A DNA stretch of 60,618 nucleotides, taken from positions 1 to 60,618 of the forward strand of contig OY288165.1 of assembly GCA_958439195.1 (NCBI GenBank). Reading direction: 5' to 3'. This document shows, in pieces, positions 34,978 through 42,832 of the stretch (its first letter is position 1; each line of letters opens with the position of its first letter). A program made the position numbers and the translations under genes. This stretch comes from an uncultured Paracoccaceae bacterium (GTDB lineage Bacteria > Pseudomonadota > Alphaproteobacteria > Rhodobacterales > Rhodobacteraceae). The notes beneath the pieces were generated by a model. The model searched no databases, was not told the origin of the DNA, and was given only the letters and a program-made list of their open reading frames with translations.

Positions 34978-35502
34978 TTACTGCACAGAAGCCAGATAGG
35001 CGATCAGGTTTGCCCGCTCATCCACCTTGGGCAGACCAGCGAAGGACATCTTGGTTCCCGGCGCATAGCCTTTGGGGCTTTCAAGAAAGCCGTTCAGGTT
35101 GTCCGGCGTCCACGTGTCGCCCGCCATTGCCACCAGCGCATCCGAATAGGCAAAGCCGTCGGATGACGCCTTCAGCTTGTCTACGATCCCGTTCAGGTGG
35201 GGGCCGGTGCCATCGGTGCCGTCCAGCTTGTGGCAGGCCTTGCACTTGGCAAAGACCTTTTCGCCAGCGGCTACGTCCGCAGCAGCATAAAGCGTTGCGA
35301 AATCCGGGCCTTCTTCGGCAACTTCGGTCGAGGCCTCCTCGGACCCGGTGTCAATGGAATAGGCCTGCGCCACTTCTTCGCCGCCGTGGCTGTCATGGCC
35401 AACATGATAGAGCGATTCACCCGCCCATGCCGCAAAGAGATAGACCAGCAGCGACCCGCAAACCGCGCCTGTTGCTTTGGTGATCGTCATCGTGTCGAAC
35501 AT
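34978..35502 (-). CDS. Membrane-anchored cytochrome c, cytochrome cy type
   Basis: A 174-residue protein with an uncleaved N-terminal membrane anchor (AVCGSLLVYLFAAWAGESLY), an acidic flexible linker (residues about 38-65) and a class I cytochrome c domain with CKACH at 87-91 and the Met ligand in TKMSFAGL. This arrangement matches Rhodobacter cytochrome cy, which carries electrons from the bc1 complex to the cbb3 oxidase. The start follows AAGGGAAGG. It lies between yejA and pheA and away from cco genes. Confidence 0.93.
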   Translation of the reverse strand: MFDTMTITKATGAVCGSLLVYLFAAWAGESLYHVGHDSHGGEEVAQAYSIDTGSEEASTEVAEEGPDFATLYAAADVAAGEKVFAKCKACHKLDGTDGTGPHLNGIVDKLKASSDGFAYSDALVAMAGDTWTPDNLNGFLESPKGYAPGTKMSFAGLPKVDERANLIAYLASVQ

Positions 35503-35536
35503 GTCGCGCCTTCCCTTGGCCGTCGTATCGGGGGGT

Positions 35537-35565
35537 ATGTATCCGCTTCCCCCATCAGGTTTCAA
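35537..35565 (-). promoter_or_regulatory. Candidate sigma-70-type promoter of the cytochrome c gene
   Basis: On the minus strand TTGAAA (35565-35560) and ATACAT (35542-35537) are separated by 17 nt. Transcription would begin near 35530, about 28 nt before the start codon. Confidence 0.5.
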
Positions 35566-35626
35566 GGTATACTAGCGCGACCAATCGCCCCCCTTGCGGG
35601 GTTTTTGCTGTCGGAGCCTATCAGAC

Positions 35627-36460
35627 ATGACCGGACGCATTGCTTTTCAGGGGGAACCGGGGGCTTATTCGCATCAGGCCTGCACCCAGGCGCGGCCGGG
35701 GATGGACGTGGTTCCCTGCCAGACCTTTGAAGATGTCGTCGAACTGACCCGGTCGGGCGAAGTTGATCTGGGCATGCTGGCGGTGGAAAATTCGACCTAT
35801 GGGCGGGTGGCCGATGTCCATAGCCTGTTGCCAAAGGCCGGGCTGCATATCGTGGATGAGGCGTTCGTGCGCGTGCATGTGAACCTTTTGGGGGTGCGCG
35901 GCGCGACACTGGACCAGATCACCGAGGCGCACGGCCATGTGGTAATCATCCCGCAATGCGCGGCGTTCCTGAAGGCGCGCGGCATAAAGGGCAAGGTCAG
36001 CAGCGACAACGCCCGCGCCGCGCGTGAGGTGGCCGAGGCGGGCAATCCCGCCCATGCGGCGCTGGCCAGCGAATTGGCCGCCGAAATTTATGGGCTGGAT
36101 GTGGTGGCCCGCCATATCGAAGATCACGCCAACAACACGACCCGCTTTCTGGTGATGTCGCGCGATCTGAACACTGCACGGCGGGGCGGTGGCAAGATGA
36201 TGACCACCTTCACCTTCCGTGTCCGCAACATTCCTGCCGCGCTTTACAAGGCGCTGGGCGGGTTTGCCACCAATGGTGTGAATATGACCAAGCTGGAAAG
36301 CTATATGGTCGGCGGCAGTTTCACGGCGACAGAATTCTATGCCGATATCGAAGGCCACCCCGAGGATGGTAACGTCAAACTGGCGTTTGACGAGTTGCGG
36401 TATTTCACCACGTCTTTCAACATTCTGGGCGTCTATCCGGCAGACCCGCAGCGCGGCTAA
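35627..36460 (+). CDS. pheA: Prephenate dehydratase
   Basis: Converts prephenate to phenylpyruvate in phenylalanine synthesis. 277 residues: the dehydratase domain starts ITFQGE-like (RIAFQGEPGAYSHQA) and contains NTTRFLVMSRD with the catalytic Thr; an ACT domain follows (TTFTFRVRNIPAALYKALG; NMTKLESYMVGG) and senses phenylalanine. It is the stand-alone alphaproteobacterial form with no chorismate mutase. A weak hairpin with five T lies just upstream (35590-35606). Its stop codon overlaps the next, convergent gene. Confidence 0.96.
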   Translation: MTGRIAFQGEPGAYSHQACTQARPGMDVVPCQTFEDVVELTRSGEVDLGMLAVENSTYGRVADVHSLLPKAGLHIVDEAFVRVHVNLLGVRGATLDQITEAHGHVVIIPQCAAFLKARGIKGKVSSDNARAAREVAEAGNPAHAALASELAAEIYGLDVVARHIEDHANNTTRFLVMSRDLNTARRGGGKMMTTFTFRVRNIPAALYKALGGFATNGVNMTKLESYMVGGSFTATEFYADIEGHPEDGNVKLAFDELRYFTTSFNILGVYPADPQRG

Positions 36461-36930
36461 AGCGTAGGTTGGCCCGTGAACCGCTGTTCGATATCCTGAG
36501 CGACAGCGGCAAGCCGCGCATCATAGCGGCGTTGCACCCGGCGCTTTGCCAGCCGGAGCGACTGGATGAACAGCCGTGCCGCCAGGGTGCGGGGTTTGAG
36601 GTCCACCTGCATCAACATCCGGGTCCGTTTGGCCGACAATTCGACAAGGTCGATGTTCAGGTTGCCTTCGACAGACGGGCCATCGAAATCAATTGCAAGG
36701 TTCAGCAATGGTTGCAGCTTTGTCAGCCGGACCTGAAGGTTGCGTTCCCGTCCGCGCCAGGCAAATCGCGCCTGCCACGTCATGCCAGGGCCAGCGGCGC
36801 GCAGCTTGTCGGTGCGATGCACATCGGCACCCCGACGCATGGCGGCGCGTTCCCAGGCTTCGAAATCCGACAGCGCCGCAAAGACAAAAGCGATGGGCGC
36901 CCCGATATCCGTCCGACCGCTAAGCTTCAT
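36457..36930 (-). CDS. SRPBCC-like (START-fold) protein
   Basis: A 157-residue soluble protein beginning MKLSGRTDIGAPIAFVFAALSDFEAWERAA, the pattern of polyketide cyclase/SRPBCC domains, which bind hydrophobic ligands. Two internal regions (ERNLQVRLTKLQPLL; GNLNIDLVELSAKRTRML) look like beta strands of the helix-grip fold. AGGA is well placed before 36930; the longer frame lacks support. Its ligand is unknown. It overlaps the end of pheA by four bases, tail to tail. Confidence 0.78.
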   Translation of the reverse strand: MKLSGRTDIGAPIAFVFAALSDFEAWERAAMRRGADVHRTDKLRAAGPGMTWQARFAWRGRERNLQVRLTKLQPLLNLAIDFDGPSVEGNLNIDLVELSAKRTRMLMQVDLKPRTLAARLFIQSLRLAKRRVQRRYDARLAAVAQDIEQRFTGQPTL

Positions 36931-37028
36931 TCCAGTCCTGACCTGCCATTTGCACCCACATTCCATAACTAACTGGACATAACTAACTGGCTTGTCAGCC
37001 ACCGTCTGCCATATTCGGCGATGTGTGG

Positions 37029-37997
37029 CTAATCAAGCCTGTCGGCAAGCCAGTTCGCAATCAGGAAATGCGCAATGGCCCCGCGCCGTGCCGGTTTGAT
37101 GCGTGGATGTCGCCCTGCCATGACGGCGACCATCTCTTCCCGCGTCACCCAAAGCGCGTCTTCCAGTTCTTCAGGATCAAGGGTGATCGCGTCGGTCGTC
37201 GCCTCGCCTGCGCAGCCGAACATCAGGCTGGCCGGAAAGGGCCAAGGCTGGCTTGCCAGATAGCGCACGGCGCCGACATGGATGCCCGATTCCTCCAGCA
37301 CCTCGCGGCGGACGGCGGCCTCCAGCGCTTCGCCGGGTTCGACAAAGCCCGCAAGCAGCGAATACATGCCTTCGGGCCAGTTGGCATTACGCCCGACCAG
37401 AACGCTGTTGCCGTGCGTGATCAGCATGATCACGACCGGATCGGTGCGCGGGAAATGGGATGCCCCGCAGGCCGGGCACATGCGTTGCCATCCGCCTTGG
37501 GCCAGGTCCGACGCTGCGCCGCAACTGGCGCAGAAACCGTGGCTGCGGTGCCAGTGCAGCAGCGCCTTGGCGGTTGCCGCCAGTTCCGCATCGCGCGGCG
37601 ACAGGGCGGCCATCACACTGCGCAGTTCCAAAAAGGCAAAGCGATCATCCAGTGATGGATGATGTTGTTCGGATGTATCCAGAAACCCCTGTTCCACCCC
37701 TGCTGCGCCCGCTTCGGGTGACCAATGCGAGGTATCGCAGGCAAAAACGCCCTGCCCGTTATCCAGACCCAGAAACAGTGGCGCGGCGGCCCCGGCCAGA
37801 ACCGGGCTGTCGGCCGGAACCCAACCCAGTTTGTCGCCCCCGTCGCAGAGCGGTTTGCCGCGCCAAACCGGCAAGACACGCCCGGCGGCCAGCAGGTCAC
37901 GCAGTTTTGCCGGATCGCCGCGCAGGGCAGCGGCCCGGTCCAGCCCCGAACCGCCAAAGGTTACCGTTTCTGCAATCCGCATCCGCCGCTCCGCCAT
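37029..37997 (-). CDS. nudC: NADH pyrophosphatase (NudC)
   Basis: A 322-residue Nudix hydrolase that cleaves NADH and decaps NAD-RNA. It has an N-terminal NudC-like domain, a zinc ribbon with CASC and CPAC in the middle, and the Nudix box GFVEPGEALEAAVRREVLEE with the catalytic Glu residues. The following SQPWPFPASLMFG is the NudC signature. The ATG at 37997 or the one at 37982 may be used. Divergent from the phosphodiesterase gene across a spacer with a DnaA box. Confidence 0.95.
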   Translation of the reverse strand: MAERRMRIAETVTFGGSGLDRAAALRGDPAKLRDLLAAGRVLPVWRGKPLCDGGDKLGWVPADSPVLAGAAAPLFLGLDNGQGVFACDTSHWSPEAGAAGVEQGFLDTSEQHHPSLDDRFAFLELRSVMAALSPRDAELAATAKALLHWHRSHGFCASCGAASDLAQGGWQRMCPACGASHFPRTDPVVIMLITHGNSVLVGRNANWPEGMYSLLAGFVEPGEALEAAVRREVLEESGIHVGAVRYLASQPWPFPASLMFGCAGEATTDAITLDPEELEDALWVTREEMVAVMAGRHPRIKPARRGAIAHFLIANWLADRLD

Positions 37998-38104
37998 TTC
38001 CACCGTTCTCTTGCCATGGTGGCAGGGCCAAAGCAAACGCGGCCGGGCCAGAATGCCGTTAGGTAAACTTTGCTTGCAGAAAAACACGTATTGGTTGTAT
38101 GACT

Positions 38105-38113
38105 TTATCCACA
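38105..38113 (+). promoter_or_regulatory. Perfect DnaA box TTATCCACA
   Basis: It lies in the 169-nt divergent spacer between nudC and the phosphodiesterase gene, flanked by TGGTTG and CAACCA as an inverted repeat. Only one perfect box was seen, so it does not define an origin by itself. It lies near the right edge of the zone where strand composition reverses. Confidence 0.55.
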
Positions 38114-38166
38114 AGGCACGGTCACCAACCATCCGCTTTGCGTAACGATTTCTGGGGAGTGCGCCT

Positions 38167-39981
38167 TTGCCCACGATTGTGGCAATGCTCAGACTGCTTG
38201 CAACATCCGATCTGCATGCGCACGCCTTTGGCTGGGATTACCATGCCGACAAGCCGCAAGCGGGGCGTGGCCTTTCTGATCTGGCGCATATGATTGATGA
38301 GGCGCGGGCGGAATGCCCCAATACGCTGCTTCTGGACAATGGCGATTTCCTGCAAGGCAGCCCGCTGGGCGACTGGGCGGCGGAACAGGGTGAAAACGCG
38401 CGTCATCCAATGATTTCTGCGATGAACGCGCTGGGCTATGATGCGGCCACGCTGGGAAACCATGAATTCAGCCACGGCCTACCCCTGCTGAGGCGCGCCA
38501 TAGCCGATGCGAATTTTCCCTTTGTGTCGGCCAATCTGCAACCGCTGGACAATGGGCCATTTGCACAGACGGCCATCGTGATTGACCGCGATCTGACGGA
38601 TGGCAATGGCATAAGCCGGACGATCCGCATCGGCATTACGGGCATTGCCCCGCCGCAGACCGTAATCTGGGAAGCCGGGCGGATCGATGGCCAGATTGTT
38701 GCAAGCGATGCCGTTCCCGCCGCGACCGAAGCGGTGACTGCGCTGCGCAAGGCGGGGGCGGATGTGGTGATCCTGCTGGCACATACCGGGATGGGGGCCG
38801 CGGTGGACGGACACGGGATGGAAAACGTGGCCCTGCCGCTTGCCCGCCTTTCGGGGGCCGATGCGATGATCATGGGGCATACGCATCTGGTTTTTCCCGC
38901 GCCGGAGGCTGTGGGCGTGCCGCGCGGCGAACGGCGGTTGCATGGGACGCCTGCCGTGATGCCGGGATTTTTTGGCTCACATCTTGGGCGCATCGATATG
39001 ACGTTACGCCATGACGGCACCGCCTGGTCGTTGTCGGATACGCGGGCGGACCTGCTTCCGGCGCAACCTGTGGCGGAACCGCATCTTGGGCTGGATGCGG
39101 TCTGCGGGGCGGCGCATCAGGCCGCGCGGCATTGGTTGGGCACGCCCATTGGCCAGACCGAGGCGCCGTTGCACAGCTATTTCGCACGGGTTGCGCCTTG
39201 CAACATCATGCGTCTGGTCGCCGCCGCGCAGGCCGATCACGTGCGACAGCGGTTGGCGGGAACGACGCTTGCCGACCTGCCCATCCTTTCCGCCACCGCC
39301 CCGTTTCGGGCCGGTGGGCGCGGGGGCGCGGCCAATTTCACCGACATTCCGGCAGGGCCACTGCAACTGCGCCATGCGTCAGACATTTATCCCTTTCCCA
39401 ATCATGTCGTCGCCCTGTTGCTGACCGGCGACGAACTGGTTGATTGGCTGGAGCGTGCGGCCATTCAATTCACTACGGTTGATCCGGCGCAACCGGATCA
39501 GCCTTTGGTCAATGAAGACAGCCCGAGTTTTGATTTCGACCTGATTGCCGGGTTGTCATTCCAGTTCGACCTGACCCAGCCACCCCGGTTCGACACGCGC
39601 GGCCAATGTATCAACCCGGAAGCCCGCCGCACGATTGACCTGCGGCTGGGTGGCCAAAGGATCACATCGGCGGACCGCTTCATCGTGGCCACCAACAGCT
39701 ATCGCGCGGCGGGCAGCGGGGGATTTGCAGGTTGCTGGCCCGACCGGGTGCTGTTGGACGACAAGACCGCGACACGTTCGGCGCTGATTGCGTTTCTGGC
39801 ATCGGGTCGGGGGATGGCACAGACGGCACCCTATGACTGGTCCTTTAAGCCCATCGGGGCCAGCGTGACATTTGATACCGCCGCCGCCGCCGAGCGCCAG
39901 GTTGAGGCTGTCGCCGCCCTTTGCCCCGAACTGGTTGCAGGCGCAGACCCGGGATACCGGCGCTTTCGCCTGCATCTTTGA
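38167..39981 (+). CDS. 2',3'-cyclic-nucleotide 2'-phosphodiesterase / 3'-nucleotidase (5'-nucleotidase family)
   Basis: A 604-residue metallophosphoesterase with the N-terminal motif LLATSDLHAHAFGWDYH, then DNGDFLQGSPLGD, GNHEFSHG and MGHTHLVFPAP, which bind two metals, and a C-terminal 5'-nucleotidase domain that recognises the base (FTDIPAGPLQLRHASDIYPFPN). I see no signal peptide, whereas family members are usually periplasmic. The TTG at 38167 has GGAG 7 nt upstream; an ATG at 38185 is an alternative without such a site. Cytoplasmic placement is therefore odd. Confidence 0.9.
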   Translation: MPTIVAMLRLLATSDLHAHAFGWDYHADKPQAGRGLSDLAHMIDEARAECPNTLLLDNGDFLQGSPLGDWAAEQGENARHPMISAMNALGYDAATLGNHEFSHGLPLLRRAIADANFPFVSANLQPLDNGPFAQTAIVIDRDLTDGNGISRTIRIGITGIAPPQTVIWEAGRIDGQIVASDAVPAATEAVTALRKAGADVVILLAHTGMGAAVDGHGMENVALPLARLSGADAMIMGHTHLVFPAPEAVGVPRGERRLHGTPAVMPGFFGSHLGRIDMTLRHDGTAWSLSDTRADLLPAQPVAEPHLGLDAVCGAAHQAARHWLGTPIGQTEAPLHSYFARVAPCNIMRLVAAAQADHVRQRLAGTTLADLPILSATAPFRAGGRGGAANFTDIPAGPLQLRHASDIYPFPNHVVALLLTGDELVDWLERAAIQFTTVDPAQPDQPLVNEDSPSFDFDLIAGLSFQFDLTQPPRFDTRGQCINPEARRTIDLRLGGQRITSADRFIVATNSYRAAGSGGFAGCWPDRVLLDDKTATRSALIAFLASGRGMAQTAPYDWSFKPIGASVTFDTAAAAERQVEAVAALCPELVAGADPGYRRFRLHL

Positions 39982-40016
39982 TCGGTTAGGACGGGACGAA
40001 CCCTGCGGAGCGGCCA

Positions 40017-40643
40017 ATGTTTGACGCGATCTTCTTTGACCTTGATGGCACCCTTGTAGATACGGAAAGCATTGCGCTGACGTCGGGCCTTTGGGCATTT
40101 GCCGAGGTGGGGCATCCCGTCGACGCGGCCTTCATGCATGGGCTGGTGGGAAAGGCCGAACCGCAGGCTGCGCAGATCATCGTGCAATCGTTGCCGGGGA
40201 TCGACCTGACCGCCTTTCGTGCTGCATGGCGGACCGGATTTGACACCGAATTGACCAAGGGGCTGGACCTGAAAGCCGGGGCGGCGGAACTGCTGGCGCT
40301 TTTGGATCATCCCTTGGGTCTGGTCACATCAACGGGGCGGGAAGGGGCGCATCACAAGCTGGGCCTTGCCGGATTGTCGCATCATTTCCAAACGGTCGTG
40401 ACGTTTGATGACGTGACAATGCCAAAGCCCGCGCCAGAGCCGTATCTGCTGGCTGCGGCACGGCTGGGCGTCGATCCTGCGCGCTGTCTGGTGTTCGAGG
40501 ACAGCGATGTCGGGGCCGAAGCCGCGCATCTGGCCGGTTGCACCGTGGTGCAGGTGCCGGATGTTGCCCCGACCCAAGGCCGCTTTGCCCGTCATCTGGC
40601 GACTGATCTGCTGTCTGGTGCAAGGGCCGCCGGGATCATCTGA
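40017..40643 (+). CDS. HAD-superfamily phosphatase (phosphoglycolate phosphatase-like)
   Basis: A 208-residue HAD hydrolase with a small helical cap. Motif I is FFDLDGTLVDTE, motif II VTSTGREG, motif III-IV PKPAPEPYLLAAARLGV and VFEDSDVGAEAA. The DGTLVDTES form is typical of beta-phosphoglucomutase or phosphoglycolate phosphatase relatives. The substrate cannot be set. It lies 35 nt after the phosphodiesterase gene and may be co-transcribed. Confidence 0.88.
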   Translation: MFDAIFFDLDGTLVDTESIALTSGLWAFAEVGHPVDAAFMHGLVGKAEPQAAQIIVQSLPGIDLTAFRAAWRTGFDTELTKGLDLKAGAAELLALLDHPLGLVTSTGREGAHHKLGLAGLSHHFQTVVTFDDVTMPKPAPEPYLLAAARLGVDPARCLVFEDSDVGAEAAHLAGCTVVQVPDVAPTQGRFARHLATDLLSGARAAGII

Positions 40644-40708
40644 TACCCGCCGGGTGGGCGTTGTCCATTGCGCTTGCTTATCCGGGGGGGCGCGCCTATA
40701 TCGGCGAA

Positions 40709-40806
40709 TGAGAGGTTGGCGCGGGCGAGCGCCTCGCCAACCCGGTCAGGACCGGAAGGTAGCAGCCGTAACGAGCCCCGCTTGGGTCGTTGTCCAGCCT
40801 CTCACC
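40709..40806 (+). ncRNA. ffs: Bacterial small signal recognition particle RNA (4.5S RNA)
   Basis: A hairpin RNA of about 98 nt. The outer stem is TGAGAGGTTGG with CCAGCCTCTCA, and the apical part contains CCGGTCAGGACCGGAAGGTAGCAGCC, split as GGTCAGGACCGGAAGG and GCAGCC, the conserved Ffh-binding region. A run of four T ends it. It lies in the 367-nt spacer between the HAD gene and the TetR gene; nothing else was seen there. Confidence 0.95.
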
Positions 40807-41010
40807 TTTTCCCATCCTGTTTCCAGACTGATCAAAGCGCCGTGCGACCCTGGGGCCATGGTGCGTTCTGCGCAACCAACCCGTTACGATGCGGTTGTTG
40901 GGCAAGGTGGGCGGCGTGCAGGTGCCGTGTGCTTCGGCCATGACTTGCGGGTGCGGATTTCTGCATTCAGTGCATATTGACACCGAGTGCAAAATTATCT
41001 ACGCCGCATC

Positions 41011-41619
41011 ATGGACAAGGTGAACGCATCAGGGCGGCGCGAACAAAAGCGGCGCGACACGGAAAAACGCATCGTCGAGGCGGGGTTTTCCCTGTTTGCC
41101 CAGGCGGGCTATGAAGCAACCACCCTGGACGCGATAGCCGAGACGTCAGGCATCGCGCGCCGCACGTTCTTTCACTATTTCAATTCCAAGGAAGACGTTC
41201 TCCTTGCCTGGCAGGACGGGATGCCAGAGATCGTGCGCAGATCGCTTTTGGACCAGGGACGCACGGCATCGCCTTTCAAGTCGATGCAGAACGCCCTGTC
41301 CGGGCCTGTGCCGGAAATCGATACGGTCAAGCTGCGCGAGATCGACGCGATCATCCGCGCGAGCGACAGGCTTCGCGCGGCGAACCAGGCAAAGTTTCTG
41401 GTGCTGGAGCAGGTTTGTTTTGAAACGCTGTGTGAAATCTGGCCCGAACCGGCCCGGCGGCACGAGTTGCGGATCGTTGCGATGATGACCATCGGCGCGA
41501 TGCGTATCGCCATCGATGACTGGGCGACGCACAGCGCGCCGGGGCCGCTTTCGGAACATGTGAAAGCAGCCTTCGCGGTTGTGGAGCATGGGGTGGGCCT
41601 GTCCGAGAATCATAGTTGA
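41011..41619 (+). CDS. TetR/AcrR-family transcriptional regulator
   Basis: A 202-residue regulator with an N-terminal helix-turn-helix (TEKRIVEAGFSLFAQAGYEATTLDAIAETSGIARRTFFHYFNSKEDVL) and a divergent C-terminal ligand domain. The ATG at 41011 is taken; a GTG at 40987 is possible. AGTGCA repeats at 40969 and 40986 upstream could be part of its operator. It probably controls the oxidoreductase gene 160 nt downstream. The ligand is unknown. Confidence 0.9.
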   Translation: MDKVNASGRREQKRRDTEKRIVEAGFSLFAQAGYEATTLDAIAETSGIARRTFFHYFNSKEDVLLAWQDGMPEIVRRSLLDQGRTASPFKSMQNALSGPVPEIDTVKLREIDAIIRASDRLRAANQAKFLVLEQVCFETLCEIWPEPARRHELRIVAMMTIGAMRIAIDDWATHSAPGPLSEHVKAAFAVVEHGVGLSENHS

Positions 41620-41779
41620 AAGCCCACCACCGGGTTTGATCCGGCAGACAAGACCAGCCGCGTCCCAACGGCCGCCGGCTGAAAAAGAACGCCTGACCCG
41701 CCTTGGCGGATCGGGACCAGTGAAACCCAGCCTGCACCGCTCTGCCAGAGTGTGAGGCATTCCGTATCGAGGATCGTTT

Positions 41780-42703
41780 ATGAAACGTGTCGTTTATCAC
41801 CGCTATGGCGGCCCTGAAGTCATGCGCTTTGAAGAGTTTGCCTTGCCCGCACCCGGCGCGGGTGAGGTGCAGGTGGCGATCAAGGCGGCGGCCCTGAATG
41901 CATTCGACTGGAAGGTCCGGCAGGGAATGATGAAGCTGGTGCTGAACCGCCGCTTTCCCAAGGCGATGGGGTCCGACCTGTCTGGCATCGTCGTGGCGGT
42001 TGGCCCCGGTGTCGCGGATTTCACGGCGGGCGATGCGGTGTTCGGATCGGTCGATGTCAAGCGGCAGGGCGCGTTTGCAGAAGGCGTCGTCGCCAAGGCG
42101 GCCGAATTGATCCGAAAGCCTGCATCGGTTTCCTTTGTGCAGGCGGCGGCCCTGACGATCCCTGGATTGACCGCGGCGGTGGCGATACTCGACCGTGCCA
42201 AGGCAGCCCCCGGTCGCCGTATCCTGATCTATGGCGCCATCGGGGCTGTGGGGGCTGCTGCCATCCAAATTGCCCAAACCCAAGGGGCCGATATCGTTGC
42301 TGTCGGCAGCGCGAATTCGCTGCGTCAGATCGCGGATCGTGGCGTTCGGGCCTATGCCTATGGCGATGCCGCTTTGGCGCAGGAGCCTGCCTTCGATGCG
42401 GTTTTTGATACGGTTGGCACGCTTGTGGTGGGCAAGGGTCTGCGCATGTTGCGCCGGGGCGGGGTGTTCATCGACATCAACCCGACCCCTGCCAGAGCGG
42501 CGCGCGGATTTATAACCGGGCGCTATCGCCTTGCCTTTGCGACGATGGGGTCAAAGCATCTTCCCTTGATCGCATCGCTTGCCGAACAAGGCCTGTTGAC
42601 AGTGGCCATCGCGCAGGAAGCGCCCTTGCATCAGGCCATCGACCTGATCGCGGCGGCGGAACGTGGAACCGGACCGCGCGGCAAGACGGTGTTTCTGACC
42701 TAA
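41780..42703 (+). CDS. Zinc-less NADP-dependent quinone oxidoreductase (MDR family)
   Basis: A 307-residue medium-chain dehydrogenase/reductase beginning MKRVVYHRYGGPEVMRFEEF, with a GroES-like domain and a Rossmann domain (RILIYGAIGAVGAAAIQIAQ). No zinc-binding cysteines are present, as in the quinone oxidoreductase branch. It could detoxify quinones or enones. Regulated, by position, by the TetR gene upstream. Confidence 0.88.
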   Translation: MKRVVYHRYGGPEVMRFEEFALPAPGAGEVQVAIKAAALNAFDWKVRQGMMKLVLNRRFPKAMGSDLSGIVVAVGPGVADFTAGDAVFGSVDVKRQGAFAEGVVAKAAELIRKPASVSFVQAAALTIPGLTAAVAILDRAKAAPGRRILIYGAIGAVGAAAIQIAQTQGADIVAVGSANSLRQIADRGVRAYAYGDAALAQEPAFDAVFDTVGTLVVGKGLRMLRRGGVFIDINPTPARAARGFITGRYRLAFATMGSKHLPLIASLAEQGLLTVAIAQEAPLHQAIDLIAAAERGTGPRGKTVFLT

Positions 42704-42832
42704 CTGTCGCATCAACCGGCAGGCGCGCCAGTGACCGGCCTTGTGGGGATACCTTCCGCAAGGCCGGGGATCGGATCAGCACTACCCAGCCCGTTCTTGC
42801 CGGATTAGACTGGCCCGGACGAAGGAGTGACC

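Noticed and set aside
40709..40806. Small protein frames overlapping the SRP RNA (40507-40980)
   Set aside because: The sequence matches the conserved SRP RNA structure; frames across it are incidental.
40960..40991. TTGACA at 40977-40982 as the -35 element of the TetR gene
   Set aside because: No suitable -10 element at 16-18 nt; the AGTGCA repeats are mentioned only as a possible operator.
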